The notes below the pieces were generated by a model. It was not told where the DNA came from. It was given only the letters and a program-made list of their open reading frames with translations, and did no database searches. Below are positions 35,179 through 47,548 of a DNA stretch of 64,000 nucleotides, piece by piece. Source of the DNA: Poa pratensis (lineage: Eukaryota; Streptophyta; Magnoliopsida; Poales; Poaceae); NCBI GenBank assembly GCA_947311845.1, contig CAMZMU010000062.1, forward strand, positions 45,156,030-45,220,029, in the 5' to 3' direction. Position 1 is the first letter of the stretch, and each line of letters starts with the position of its first letter. Both the position numbers and the translations under genes were made by a program.

Positions 35179-36181
35179 TGAACTTTCACCACGACAAGAG
35201 CAAGGCCAAGGAAAAGCCCTCCTTTAACATGCCTACCAAGACTACTTCTTTCAAGAAGAAGAAGAAGATGCTGAACAAATATGAGCTAAAGTGCTACACT
35301 TGTGGAGAGCCCGGACACTTCTCTGTGGACTGCCCAGATCGTGCAGACAAGAAAGGGAAGACGCCAAAGCATGTCAACGTCGTGACCGCTAGCAATGCTG
35401 ATGGGTACGGTAATTTACCGATTGTGCTTTCAGTATTTCAATCTCCATGTTGGTGGATTGATACGGGTGCTAATGTTCATGTATGTGCTGACATCTCTAT
35501 GTTCACTTCTTATCAGGTCGCAGATTCAAGCGTCTTAATGGGGAATGAATCACATGCTTCTGTTCGTGGTGTTGGCACGGTAGATCTGAAGTTTACTTCG
35601 GGGAAGATCGTGCAGCTGAGGAACGTGCAGCATGTCCCTACTATGAACAAGAATCTCGTTAGCGGCTCCCTTCTATGCAGAGATGGGTTTAAATTAGTCT
35701 TGGAGTCCAATAAAGTAGTTGTGTAAAAGTTTGGACAATTTATTGGTAAAGGGTATGAGTGCGGAGGCTTGTTCCGCTTTTCATTATCGGATTTTTGTAA
35801 TAAGTCAGTAAACCATATTTGTGGCAGTGTGGATTCGGATGCTAATGTTTGGCACTCTCGTTTATGTCATGTTAATTTTGGTTTAATGAGTAGACTTTCC
35901 AGATTGAGTTTAATTCCTACTTTCACCATTGCCAAAGGTTCTAAGAGCCATAGCTGTGTGCAATCTAAGCAACCTCGAAAGCCTCACAACGCAGCTGAGG
36001 AGAGAAACTTGGCACCTCTAGAACTCGTACATTCAGATCTATGTGAGATGAATGGCATGTTGACAAAATGTGATAAGAGATATTTCATGACTTTAATCGA
36101 TGATGCTACTAGGTTCTGTTATGTATATTTGTTGCACACTAAAGATGAAGCTTTAGACTACTTTAAAATCTATAAAGCTGA
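35179..36181 (+). pseudogene. Inverted block of the 17.5-kb Copia element: zinc knuckle, protease, integrase N-terminal half
   Basis: On the plus strand, opposite to the rest of the element, the frame reads a CCHC knuckle (CYTCGEPGHFSVDC, about 35292-35333), protease WWIDTGANVHVC (near 35452), GAG-pre-integrase, and the start of the integrase core (VHSDLCEMNG, FMTLIDDATRF). It ends at YFKIYKA at 36180. A nonsense TAA sits at 35724-35726. The flanking minus-strand pieces supply what comes before (gag, ending ERGEGQ at about 36182) and after (integrase second half). A stretch around the central integrase Asp is missing at the junction. Confidence 0.92.
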
Positions 36182-36780
36182 CCTTCACCTCTCTCACTAG
36201 TGTCCTTAGCCCGAGCCTTCTCCTCAACATCAAGAGACGCTATCAGGTTTTCAACGATATCTCTGTTCTCTTGTGTTTGAGAGTTGTGGCGAAGTTCCTC
36301 CACGAGGAAGGCAACTTTGCAATAATGCATCCAGCCACAAACTTGTTAGGTAGGGAACACTTGGGAGTTCCAGCTCTCTCGCAGTGCACTGTATCTCATG
36401 AGCTTGTTCGACCACGCTACGGTTATTCACCATTTTGTAGTCGTGAAAGCTCTCCATGATATACAGCTCACTGCCTGCGTCGGTTGCACCGAACTTAGCG
36501 TTCAGTGCATCCCAGAGCTCTTTGCCATCTTTTATGTGCATATACGCATCACACAGACGACCATCAAGAACACTCAGAACGCATCCACGGAAGATAGTAG
36601 TGTCTTTCTTAAACTTATTCTGAGCATCCTCAGATATAGTTCCTTCAGTAAGACCATTACTAACTTCCCACACATTCATGGCCTCGAGCCAGAGTTGGCA
36701 CTTAATCTGCCACCTCTTAAAGCCCATACCACCGGTGAACTTCTCCGGTTTCATTGCATCGGTATAACCAGCCATATTTA
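36182..36780 (-). pseudogene. gag of the 17.5-kb Copia element
   Basis: Minus-strand gag beginning MAGYTDAMKPEKFTGG about 35 bp inside the 5' LTR, with a UBN2-type domain (KRWQIKCQLWLEAMNVWEV; FHDYKMVNNRSVVEQAHEI). Frame changes around 36390 and 36250 break it. It ends at the inversion breakpoint. Confidence 0.88.
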
Positions 36781-36814
36781 AATCACGAAATTGCCTACAA
36801 TTAGGTTTTTGGAT

Positions 36815-37791
36815 TGTTGGATAATTAGGCAATAATTCCATGATTAATTCCAGAATATTAAACATGACTAACACAGCTACTAACATGTGAAATAAGAACA
36901 TACTAGATGTACTAATCAACATGAATAGTAGCAACATAAACGCCAACAGATCCATGGTAAAACAGTTCGAATTACGTCGCACGTACCGAACGGTTGTAGA
37001 GGAAGCAGCAGTCGATGCAGACAGGTTCACCACGTCGAAGGCAGCGGTGATGTTGTTGACGATGACGTTGGTGAAGACGGGTCGAAGAAGACGACGCCTG
37101 CGGAGACGATCCGCAGCTCCGGCTGGAAGACGACCCGTGGTTGAAGCGGCGAGCAGTCGCGCGGAGCGCTTCCCAAAAACCTAATTCGCCCTCTCCCGTA
37201 CAGGATCACAAAGGCGACTGGTTCCGGAGACCTGCTCTCCCAAACGCCGGTGCACGCCGGCGCTCGGGATGGAGTAGACTACGGTGGCGGCGCAAGGCAC
37301 AAGATTGGCAAAACCTAGATTGGTTCGGGGGTGTGACGGTGCACGCAGTGCACGGCAATATATAGTGCTGTTCTGGAAACCCTAACGGGTACAACGTGGG
37401 CCGGCCACGTCGCACACGTTCGAGTCGGTGCAGCAGCCCACGTTGCGGGAGCGACCCGAACTGGCTAAGCTGTACGCGTACGCTAGCGACTCGATTTTCC
37501 TGAACAGCAAAAATATAGGCATCGGCTCGGCTCATTCCCGCAACCTGCGGCGTGACGAGACGGATGGACGGCGGAGGAGGAGTGCGCACGAGAGAGCCTT
37601 CTGTTCTCAACGAGCACACCAAGTGTCACAACACTCCACCTTATAAGGTGGTGTTTGTCTCCTCCAACTAGCAATGTGGGACTAAACTTTAGCACCACTT
37701 TGCACTCCCAAAATTCTGCCATGCACATGGGCCAATTTGAGATTTTAGAAATTGCTTATTGGGCTGCCCCAAATGGGCCCAAATTTTAACA
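36815..37791 (-). repeat. 5' LTR of the 17.5-kb Copia element
   Basis: 977 bp versus 994 bp in the partner. Small deletions lie in a GGA-rich stretch near 37560-37580, with substitutions throughout. It is followed by CTTGA. Confidence 0.95.
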
Positions 37792-38509
37792 CTTGATGTG
37801 TCAGGCAACAATCATCTCTCTGGGAATATATCGATATTTCCAAATGGGGCTTCTTTGGAGATTCTGAATCTTATGTATACTAATTTCTCTGGTATCAAGC
37901 TGAGCTCATTTAGCAACCTCCTATCTTTGAGGGAGCTAGGTTTTGATGGAGGGACAATTTCTCTGGAGCCTATTGATTTATTGTTCGACACATTCTTCAG
38001 GGGAGTTAGGGGCATTTTTCTCATGGATTAGAAGCCTTAAAAACTTGTCAAGCTTGCAACTCTATGATTGCTATTCCTCCAAGATAATGCCGCCCTTGAT
38101 TGGAAACCTCACCAACTTGACAAGTTTGGAAATGAATTACTGTGGCTTCCTTGGGCAGATACCAGCATCGATCGGCAACCTTGACAAGTTGACATCCTTG
38201 AAAATATCTGATTGTGCCTTCTCTGGGGCAATACCATCTTCAATTGGCAATCTCAAGAAACTAAGAATCTTGGAGATATCTTACAGTGGCTTACCAGGTC
38301 CAATTACAACTGATATTGGACATCTCAGAGAATTGACAAAATTAATATTAACGGGTTGCAGCTTTTCTGGAAGAATACCAAGTACTATTGTGAACTTAAC
38401 TCAACTGATTTATGTGGATCTTTCGCAGAATGACCTAAGAGGTAAGATTCAATCCATAACCCCATTGCTTACATAATAAATTGAAGAATATGAATTGAAA
38501 TATATAATA

Positions 38510-38670
38510 CTCCCTCCGTTTTTTAATGTAAGATGTTTTAGATGTTTCACATTTTGTTTAGATACATACTAAAATAAGTGAACATACACACTAAAACGTG
38601 TCTAGATACATTTATATACATGTGAATGTGGACAAATGTTAAAACATCTTATATTTAAAAACGGAGAGAG
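38510..38670. mobile_element. Stowaway MITE inside the RLP intron
   Basis: 161 bp with CTCCCTCCGTTTTTT and AAAACGGAGAGAG termini and TA on both sides (38508-38509 and 38671-38672). Same subfamily as 1368-1529 and 7519-7678. Confidence 0.93.
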
Positions 38671-39987
38671 TATAATGGATATCATATTTATTTAGCTTGC
38701 CATATACCCAAAGTAACTATTTCAGTCATTTTAATTTTGAACAGAGGAGACAGGCGCTTTAATCTCATTGCATAGGAAATATTTATTGCACATATTGTTT
38801 AACATTGCATTCATAATATATTTTGACTTATGTTGCACAGAGTTATGGAATGAAATGTCTTGCAAATGTCCAAAATTTCAAATGGTTTTAAGATTGAAAA
38901 GTAAGAATTTTGCTATTTTAATAAAACTCCGCAATGCTTCCACTAACACTTCTTTCTAGGGTGTAACAGGAACGTTAAACAGCATATACATCAAGATTTA
39001 AAAATGTATATATCGAGAAAAGATAATTGAAAGTGTATTTGTCAATTTAGTAGAATAATCTTAAAGATGCTTTCCAAGCTACCGAATAAGAGATTGTCTG
39101 TTCTGATATTCTTCTTTTAGACAGTGTGGAGATATTCTTGATTAAAACAGAGCTATACACGTATTTTTCTTTTGCTCCTTCTCAGTGTACTCTTCTTTTA
39201 CAGAAGGATGCACTCTTAGGGCCGTATTCTAGAAACAATTATACAATAAAATCCATGGCATTGTCACTCTAATTCATGGCACTGCTTAACACATTTGGCC
39301 TTTGAAGATTTTCTCAAACTTGAATTTATCACTTTTGCAATTCATACTTTCTGCAAAATATGCATTTTGCTAGTCTTTCTCTATAATATTAACTCCGTTT
39401 GCAGGAGATATTCCAACAGATCTATTCACTTTGCCAGCCATGTTACAGTTAGACCTTTCTTCAAACCAACTTTCTGGACCAATACAAGAGTTTGATGCAT
39501 TATATTCACGCATGAAAGTTGTTTATTTGAATGAAAATCAAATTAGTGGACAGATTCCTGCATCATTCTTTCAAGTCACAAGTTTGCTTGACCTGGATCT
39601 TCACTCAAATAACTTAACAGGTTTAGTACAACTGAGTTCACTTTCGAAGTTAAGAAAACTTGTTAGCTTGGATCTCTCAAACAATAGGTTATCCGTCGTG
39701 GATGACGAAGGCAGAAAAAACACAGTGCCCTTACTTCCTAAACTCGTGGAATTAGGACTTGTGTCTTGCAACATGACATCAATTCCTAGATTCTTGATGA
39801 ATCTTAATCATATCGTAATTTTGGACCTTTCGAGAAACAAAATACATGGGACTATACCCAAATGGATATGGGAGACATGGGATGATAGCCTTACAAGTTT
39901 AAATCTATCACACAACATATTCACACATATGGAACTGATTTCATATGTTCTCCCGAACAGTTATTTGGATTCTCTTGATCTAGGTAA

Positions 39988-40351
39988 GGCTGGAGGTGGT
40001 GCTCTGTTCTTCGTCTCGCTTTGGAGGTTGCTGTGGTGCTGTGGTGGAAGTTGGGTGGAGGTTCCGGCGCAGCTGGGCTGCTGGCGGTGTCCGGAGCTGG
40101 AGGAGGAGAGGGCGGCCTGGCTGTGCTCGTTCATCGTCGATGATCCTGGTGCCTGCGTCAGGTGGTTCATGCAGTCGTCAACAATGTTGGAGGGGTTCTC
40201 TCGTCCAGGTTTGCGGTGTGTGGTGGTGTTGTTGCAGTTTCCTCTGTGCGTGAGTGTGGTTCAGTGTTCTGCTTCCAATCTCTGTAGCGTGCGTGTGTTC
40301 TTGATCTTGTACTCTGATCTTTGGTGAATACATGCAAGCTTTCTAAAAAAA
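39988..40351 (+). mobile_element. 364-bp retroposon-like insertion in an RLP exon
   Basis: The LRR frame is left after CTAGGTAA and resumes at TAAACTTCAAGG; joining the two reads LGNKLQG, a normal LRR turn. The inserted DNA is GC-rich, ends in TTTCTAAAAAAA and resembles in style the 3' part of the retroposon at 54227-55145. This fits a 5'-truncated LINE or SINE-like retroposon in plus orientation. No long target duplication is visible, so the mechanism is less certain than for the other insertions. Confidence 0.65.
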
Positions 40352-41180
40352 TAAACTTCAAGGCCAGATCCCAATACCAAACATGTTGCAAACAGTTGGA
40401 AATTTGCCTCAGGTTTTGGATTATTCTAACAATAGATTCTCTTCTATTATGGCAAACTTCACTGTTTATCTTAGCCAAACTGCATATCTCAAGTTGTCAA
40501 AAAATAAGCTAAGTGGGCATATACCGCATTCAATCTGCAAATCACGCAACCTTGAAGTCCTTGACCTATCATACAACAACGTCAGTGGGCTGATACCATC
40601 ATGTCTGATAGAAGATAATCATTTGAGTATATTAAATTTGAGGGAGAATCACTTTGAACGAACATTTCCTTATAATGTTAGTGAGCACTGTAATCTCCAG
40701 ACAATAGATTTACACGGCAATAAGATTCAAGGGCAGCTGCCTATGTCTCTTTCCAACTGCGCTGACTTGGAGGTTCTTGACATTGGAAACAATCAGATTG
40801 TTGATACTTTCCCATCTTGGCTGAGTAAGCTTTCCAATCTATATGTCCTTATTTTAAGATCCAATCGGTTTTATGGCTCACTTTTCTATCCTTCTAGAGA
40901 TACAAAATTTGAGGAATACTTCCCAAAGTTAAAAATCATTGATATAGTCTCAAACAACTTCTCTGGCAATTTGGATCGACGATGCTTCGAGAGGTTGACA
41001 TTTATGATGGCAACGTTCGATGACACAGGAAATATTTTAAGTCATCACGTTTCATACAGCAATGTGTACTACCAAGATATTGTTGCAATCACAATCAAAG
41101 GGCAATACATGACATTTGGAAAAGTCTTGACTACCTTAACCGCAATTGACTTCTCAAATAATGCATTAGATGGTGACATT

Positions 41181-41675
41181 TGTCGTCGTATCGGCATTCT
41201 TGATTGGAGACGGGGGTCCTCTAGCCGAGAGTGAACCGAGGGGGTGAAGGGGAGCGTCGTCGAGGTCGGGATCGAACAAGGTGGATTACCCAGCTTCGGA
41301 TCTCGCAGCGGTGGTGAGGTCCTACGTGCTGCTATAACTCACTATAATGGCAACAACCTTGGTCGGGTTACAATGAGAGATTGATCGTTATGTGTTGCCC
41401 TAAAGGCTGCCCGTAGGCTGGCTTATAAAGGCGGCCAGACCTAGGGCTTACAAGGAAAGACTTAACCGGCAAGTAAATAGAGTCCTATCCCTAGTCGGCA
41501 GAGTTGCCGTCTTCCATCTTGGTCTCGTGGGCCTGGTGGGCTTCGCCTAGAACCTTCTCCCTTGCTGGCCGCCATCTTTCTTGTCGTCAGGTTGCTGGGC
41601 CGCCAATGTCAGGCCACCTCCATCAAGCCGGATTGATCCATGTCAAGGATACCCCCACTTGGTATATCCCCAACA
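41181..41675 (-). repeat. LTR (left) of the non-coding LTR element
   Basis: 495 bp, TGTCGTCGTATCGG to ATCCCCAACA. It differs from the right LTR by scattered substitutions (for example GATTGG versus GATAGG near the start). Confidence 0.94.
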
Positions 41676-42169
41676 TTAGCCCCCGGAAAGGTTTAAGTTC
41701 TCCAGTTGTCGTCTTCTTCTTGAGCGATGTCCGTCTTGTTTCTTGAATGTAGGCGGCTGAAGAGCTTGAAGCATTCCGAAGTAAAAAGGTAGGCGGCAGT
41801 CCGTCTAAATAAAGCCGGAGTGACGCCGCCTTCGACCAACACATGGGAAAGACGGCCTGACCTCCTGTCAGGAATCTTCCAGCCGAGGTCTTGTCAATTT
41901 GACTAGTTAAGGCAATATTTGTCGTGTCCATGTCACCCCTGGTCCACGACAGTTTGAACTCAAGGAGAGATGGAGCGACGTCATGACGACATTTCTGCCG
42001 TGCCACGGAGGCGATTGTGGTGGCCGTGTCGCTAACGACAAAGCGGCCGTACCACGTTAGCAATTAAGTCAGAAGATGGAGCTTTATTGTTTTGTACCAA
42101 TCGATGTCTTCCCAAACTAGCCAGGTTTGGGCGGTTGGAAACAACAGCTAACAATCTGGCGATGAATTC

Positions 42170-42510
42170 GTTCAAACCAAACACGATGATGGCGGCCGTA
42201 TCGCTGACGACAAGGCGGCCGTGCCACGGAGGCGATAATGGCGGCCGTGTCGCTGAGGACAAGGCGACCGTGCCATGGAGGCGGTCGCGCTGCGTTAGCA
42301 ACTAAGCCGGAACGCGGCGATAAACGAGAAAGCTGTGTCGCTGACGACGAGGCGGCTGCGTCGCTGATGATGGAGCTACATGTCGTGCAGCCCCCAAGTA
42401 TCGGGCGAAGGCATTGTCGATGTCAAACCCCGAGTATCTGGCGAGGGGCAGTGTCGATGTCAAGCCCCCGAGTATCTGGCGAGGGGCAGTGTCGATGTCG
42501 AGCCCCCGGG
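42170..42510. repeat. Short tandem repeats inside the non-coding LTR element
   Basis: About 42187-42284 holds two units of roughly 49 bp (GGCGGCCGT...TCGCTGA). About 42391-42510 holds three units of roughly 38 bp built on CGAGTATCTGGCGAGGGGCA. CCCCCGAG and CCCCCAGG phrases recur up to 43380. They are not coding. Confidence 0.8.
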
Positions 42511-44184
42511 CTTCGTTGGCCAGAGTTTTTCTTGATCCGCCTATCTGCAGCCCCCGAGCGTTGAGTCGACGTATTTGAAAGTCGGCTCGATGCTCAGAAG
42601 AACTTGTGGCGTTGTAGATCAGATGGCTGTAGTTGTCGAGGTTTGTGCCGCCTTGACGAAAAAGCGTCTCGAGACTTGATGAAAATGCTGCGACTGCAGC
42701 CCCCGAGTGTCAAGTATCCTGCACAGTAAACATAGCTGCATTAAGATATACTTTTAATATAAGCTGGACAAATGTAAGGCATGAGCCGGTAGTTTTTTGA
42801 ACAAACACTTAGGGGTTGTCATTTTTATGTGGCCCGCCTTAATATTTATCTGGCCTATATGCTTAGCTTTTTGTATGTTGGCGGTACCGCAGCACAGTTA
42901 CTTTAGCTGAGTCAACCAGGGCTAGTACCAGATAGTTTAGACTCAGAGACCAAAGTCGGCATGTTGGTGCCAACGACATACTACTAGGCAACCCACATAT
43001 AAGCAATCAGAATAAGGATATTAGGCGGTGCAAAACAATTGCTTAATTTAGCCCGGAGGCGGCAAGTATGGAAAAGTTTGAACCACTTAGCACAGAGCAG
43101 ATTTTGGGTAACTTTGATACTAAGAATACATGATCATATGAAAAGACAAAAGACGACATGTTCTGAAAGCATAATGAGCAAACCATAGACTTCTATTTTA
43201 TGATCATACAATTAATTAAATGTTATAAAGAACTTAGCTGCTTGATGGCTTGACGTCGATGTCGAGGAGGGCGTGTCGGAAGACGGCACTCCAGAATGTA
43301 GGCGGCAGCCCTCAGGCTGAAGAAAACAGCCCCAGGATGTAGGCGGCAGCCCCCGGTGATTTAGACGGCAGCCCCCAGGCTGATTCCAGCAAGGCGGCGG
43401 TTTCCTAGTTTCTCCTCTTATGCTACAGCTTGTCGGTCGTCTCGTGCTGACGAATAGGCAGCGACTGCTATTAAGCCGGAGCACAAGGAATAGATAGACC
43501 ACAACAATGATTTAGCCGGAAGGCGGCCATGAATATGTCGGAAAGACGTTGCGCCGCGTTAGCAATTTAAGCCGAACGCGACAACGAGCCGGATGAATTA
43601 TCATCTGACTTGAGTATACATGAGATGGTGATTCTCGTGCATTAGTGTGCATGAGATTAGTGTTCTGGACGGAAAATTCATGCATGCACATTACTTGTTA
43701 CATACATAGCTTTTGTTTTGCATCGATCGATGTCTTCCCAAACTGGCTAGGCTTGGGCGATCCAAACAGCACCTAGTAACGCCAAGTTACATGAAGGCGA
43801 TAAATATGCCAGAAAGGTGTTGTGTCGCGTCGGAACGTGACAAAGAAGGTTGTGACGAATCTGCCCAAGCCGGACGCCGAAGCGCAGCCGAACGTGACGT
43901 GGGTGGCGATAAATTCGTCTAAACCGGACACGATGATGGCGGCGTCCCACCTGTCATCTCAGTCCCGGTGAAGTTGACGATTGAGTAATCGGCTATATTT
44001 GATCGAAGACCAATACACAGATATACTGGATATCTGGCCGCCTCGATTTTGAACGATTGAAAGTTTGAAACACGGCGTGCTGGCCTAAAAGTCCATGCAT
44101 GTATGCTTCTCCTTTGCTTAATTGCTTCGGGCCTTCACGTGGAGTTGTACACTTGCTAGAAAACGATGGGTATTCCATACAAAA

Positions 44185-47153
44185 CTAGGAAAATTTCACG
44201 CGGCGACACCGCCGCGCCCGTGTGGTAAAATTTAAATTTGGAAATCTCTTTATTTTAAAAGTGTGAAAATTTGAAATTATTGAAACACAAAGAGAGGTTA
44301 CGTTCAAAAATTGTTCAGATTTCGGAAAATTTTCAAATTGGGAAGTTTTTCAGATTTGATTTCTTTTTTTACGTTTGTAAAATGATCAGACTTGAAAGGC
44401 ATTTAAAATTTTAAAATATTCAGATTTGAAAGACATTTAAATTTTCAAAATATTCAAATTTGTTTTTTGATCATATGTTATAGACAGCCAGCATTTATTT
44501 TTTGTGGTAATTTTGATATTTTTTATATTTTGCAGTTGGATATATTTAAATTTATTGATTTTGTAGCATTTAATAGTTTTCCGAATTTGTTTAATTAAGT
44601 CTGATATATTTTTTATATTTTTTCGATGGTTATGTATGGAAATTTATGGAATTTTTTTCCATTTTCTTTTTATTTTTTCTTGGGGGGAAAACCTGCAGGT
44701 TTGAAAGTCATTTTTTTCTGGAATATGCAAATTTGAATTTTGAGTTGGAATGCTGAAGTATATGGTTGTATTTTTACATAAAATTATACAAATGTTGGCC
44801 AATTTGAATTTGAATCATTCATACATGATTGTATTTGGCCATTTTTTTAGCATTTTGATATATTTTTTATATTTTCCCGTGGTTATTTGTTTTTTTTTTA
44901 AAAAAAAAATTGTCAGGTGGGGTCTACCGTGATGTCAGGCTGACGTCTACGGTGGCTATGGCGGCCACGGCGAGCGGAGCGCTTTGTTTTTTTTTTCACA
45001 GCCTAAATTATAGCAAATTTAAAGATTGGAGAGAATTATGTTTATGTCCGTGAAAATAAAAAGGTTAAAACATGAAAGTCGTTCGGAAGGATGATATTCA
45101 TCTACTCGTGCGAGGAAAATTTGAACGGATAGCTGAGTGCGGCGAATTTGACAAATTTCGTCAAATGTTTTTGCGAGTTTGGATCCAAAATTAAGGAGTT
45201 AGAATCGACCAAACTCGAAACTGATGACGGGAATGGAAGCTACTCGTCGGCGCGCATATATTTCGTGTACATATTATCGCGAAAAGGGAAAAAAAAAATG
45301 TAGTGTGCGTACTGTAGCTGCTACAGTGCACGGCGCCGTGGACACCACGAGCGGAGGGCTTAAAGGGAATTCCGTCGGTCATTGTGGTATTGAAACGTCC
45401 GGTTTATGTACAGAAGGACCTAAACGTAATTGTTCTGCCGCGCCCGTAGAGTTATTTTTGTTGTTTTTAAGAAGCATGTAATTATATATGGAAGTAATAA
45501 ATATAAAGAGGAATTTCTAAGAATACCGTGTACTTTGAAATTGAAGTCATGCAAAAAGAATAGAAAGAATCAATGTTGCCTCTATCCAACCCTAATATGG
45601 TCTTACGCCACGCTCGTGTCAATTTAATTTGCTTATGCTAGCAGGTAGGATTTTTTTTATCGGGTGCATGGGGGTGGAACTATTGTTCGTGAGACAGTCG
45701 ACGCTCGTTGAGTGATAATTGGTTGTTGTGATATGTGTGTAATAATATTAGAAGCAACAGTAGTATTTCGCTTAGTTAGTTTTAGAGGATCGCTATTTTT
45801 GGGGAATAGTAAAGAAATTGGGAGACGATGTTCGCAAAAGGAAATGTAAGCCTAATCTAGAAGGTTTGCGAACTCGAAAGACGGTTGTCATCGGGAAAAA
45901 TATAAGCGAGTTTGAAATAGAAGGAAGAAAATTTGATATCCTGTTAGCGGTACAATTTTCAAGGGTTAGAAGAATTTTTATTTAGGGGAAAAAATGTTTG
46001 ATTGTTAGTTTCCTGCCTTGTAGAATTTTCCGTAAAAGAAATGTTCTAACATTTATTTTGGTGTCTTGATCGTAAATGAAGTTCATATAGGAAATAAATT
46101 GGAAAAATAATATTTCAGTGCAATATGAAATATATATGCCGCTAAAAATAATGTTACTAAAATTAGTTTGTAAAAAGTTATTTTGTGGTGATGTTACTAA
46201 AATTAGTTTGTAATATCTGGAGAACACAATGACCTTTGCGCGAAAGAACCGCGCGGGCCGTCGGATCAGCCATGGACGGCGCAGATCGCGGCGGGCACTG
46301 TTCATCGCTGTAGCTAGGAACAGTGCTAGCTACAGTACCGCAACGCATGGACTTTGCTGAAAATGTTTTATTCCGGGCGGCCGGTTCACAATTTTTGGAA
46401 AACGCGAGGACTTTTCTGCAAAAAAGCGGCGCGTGGGGACTTTTATGTAAAAAAATTTATTCCGGAGGGCTCACAATTTTTTGGAAAATGCGAGGACTTT
46501 ACTGAAAATGCGGCGCGCACTATTCGTTAGCTACAGTGCGCTAAGCGCTATGGGAGCTAAAATTCGGTGCTCCAAATACCCAGATTTAAAATTTTGAAAT
46601 TTGTCCAAATTTGTCTTTTTTGCACAGCCTAAAATACATCGAATTTGAAGATTAGAGAAATATGTATATGTCCGTCAAAATAAAAAGGTTAAAACATGAA
46701 AATTGTTTGGAAGGCTGATATCCATTTACTCGTGAAAGGAAAATTCAAACGGATGACTGAATGCGATGAATTTGACAAAATTCGTCAAATATTTTTACGA
46801 ATTTCGATCCAAAATTAAGGAGTTAGAGTCGACCAAACTTGAAACCGATCACGGAATGGAACCTACTTGTCGACGCGCATATATTCCGTGTATATATTAT
46901 CATGAAAATGAGGACCGTCGGATCTAGTTCGGACGGCTTCGTGCACTGTAGAGTGCGACGGTACAGTGCTACCTCTGCTGAGAGACCGGGAAATCGGTGC
47001 TGGAAAGGGGCTGTTTTGCCAAAAAAAAAAAAAACGGTGGGCCGCACTGTAGCATGACTGTACACGCTACAGTGACAGGAGTGCTGAGAGCGCGAGGATT
47101 CGCTGCTCCTTAATTTCGCTGCTCCTTAATATAGTTAGTATTAGTATAGCAGA
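44185..47153 (-). mobile_element. Helitron nested in the non-coding LTR element
   Basis: On the minus strand it begins TCTGCTATACTAATAC and ends with the GC hairpin arm GCGGCGGTGTCGCCGC, a short spacer and CTAG. It sits between A (44184) and T (47154), the Helitron target. It has no Rep/helicase ORF, so it is non-autonomous. A ~300-bp direct repeat lies inside (44990-45300 and 46610-46910). The 3' end is nearly identical to that of the element at 50491-54204. Confidence 0.82.
44990..46910. repeat. Diverged ~300-bp direct repeat inside the first Helitron
   Basis: Copies at about 44990-45300 and 46610-46910 share long runs such as AATAAAAAGGTTAAAACATG and CCAAAATTAAGGAGTTAGA. Their left edge (GCACAGCCTAAAATACA-type) also resembles the palindrome arms at 5796-6084, suggesting a common repeat source. 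Confidence 0.8.
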
Positions 47154-47548
47154 TAGCGTCACTGCTCCTCGGGACTTGGTCCAAAACCAAAAAGAACTTT
47201 GATCACCGCAGATTGAATTGGATTCCCACCCGTACACGCGATCTGGGCACTGCCCTGTTGGTCCAAAAACGATTTCGCCTCGGATCACAACGTCTCGACG
47301 AATCACATGTACGAGTAGCCGAGATCGTGGCAGATCGTGGCGGCAGGCCGCCTAGCTACGATTGCCAGATGCGATATGAGCGTCCGGCAAAGTGGAGAAG
47401 CTAGTCAGATCGATCTGTCCGCCGTTGATCGTGCCGGTCTGCCGGAGCAGAAGAGCCAGCCAGATGCGATCTAGTCGAGCTGAAGATGATGATAGATCCA
47501 GCCTAGAACGTGACGTCTGACGCCTTATACTCCACGGTGGACGTCAAC

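Larger units (their letters stand above)
20317..37791 (-). mobile_element. Older Copia element carrying a nested SIRE-like element and an internal inversion
   Basis: Minus-strand element with LTRs at 20317-21310 (3') and 36815-37791 (5'), flanked by the duplication CTTGA (20312-20316 and 37792-37796). Removing it rejoins the RLP codons for RVLD and VSG. A polypurine tract (minus-strand GGTGGGGGAT) abuts the 3' LTR. No tRNA-Met-type primer site is seen next to the 5' LTR. The LTRs have diverged by indels and substitutions, so it is older than the 4.9-kb element. An 11.1-kb element (23034-34176) split its RT domain. About 1 kb in the middle (35179-36181) lies in reverse orientation. Confidence 0.95.

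Noticed and set aside
35151..36200. A host CCHC zinc-knuckle gene on the plus strand
   Set aside because: Protease and integrase follow in the same frame, and flanking minus-strand pieces supply the missing halves. It is an inverted part of a Copia element.
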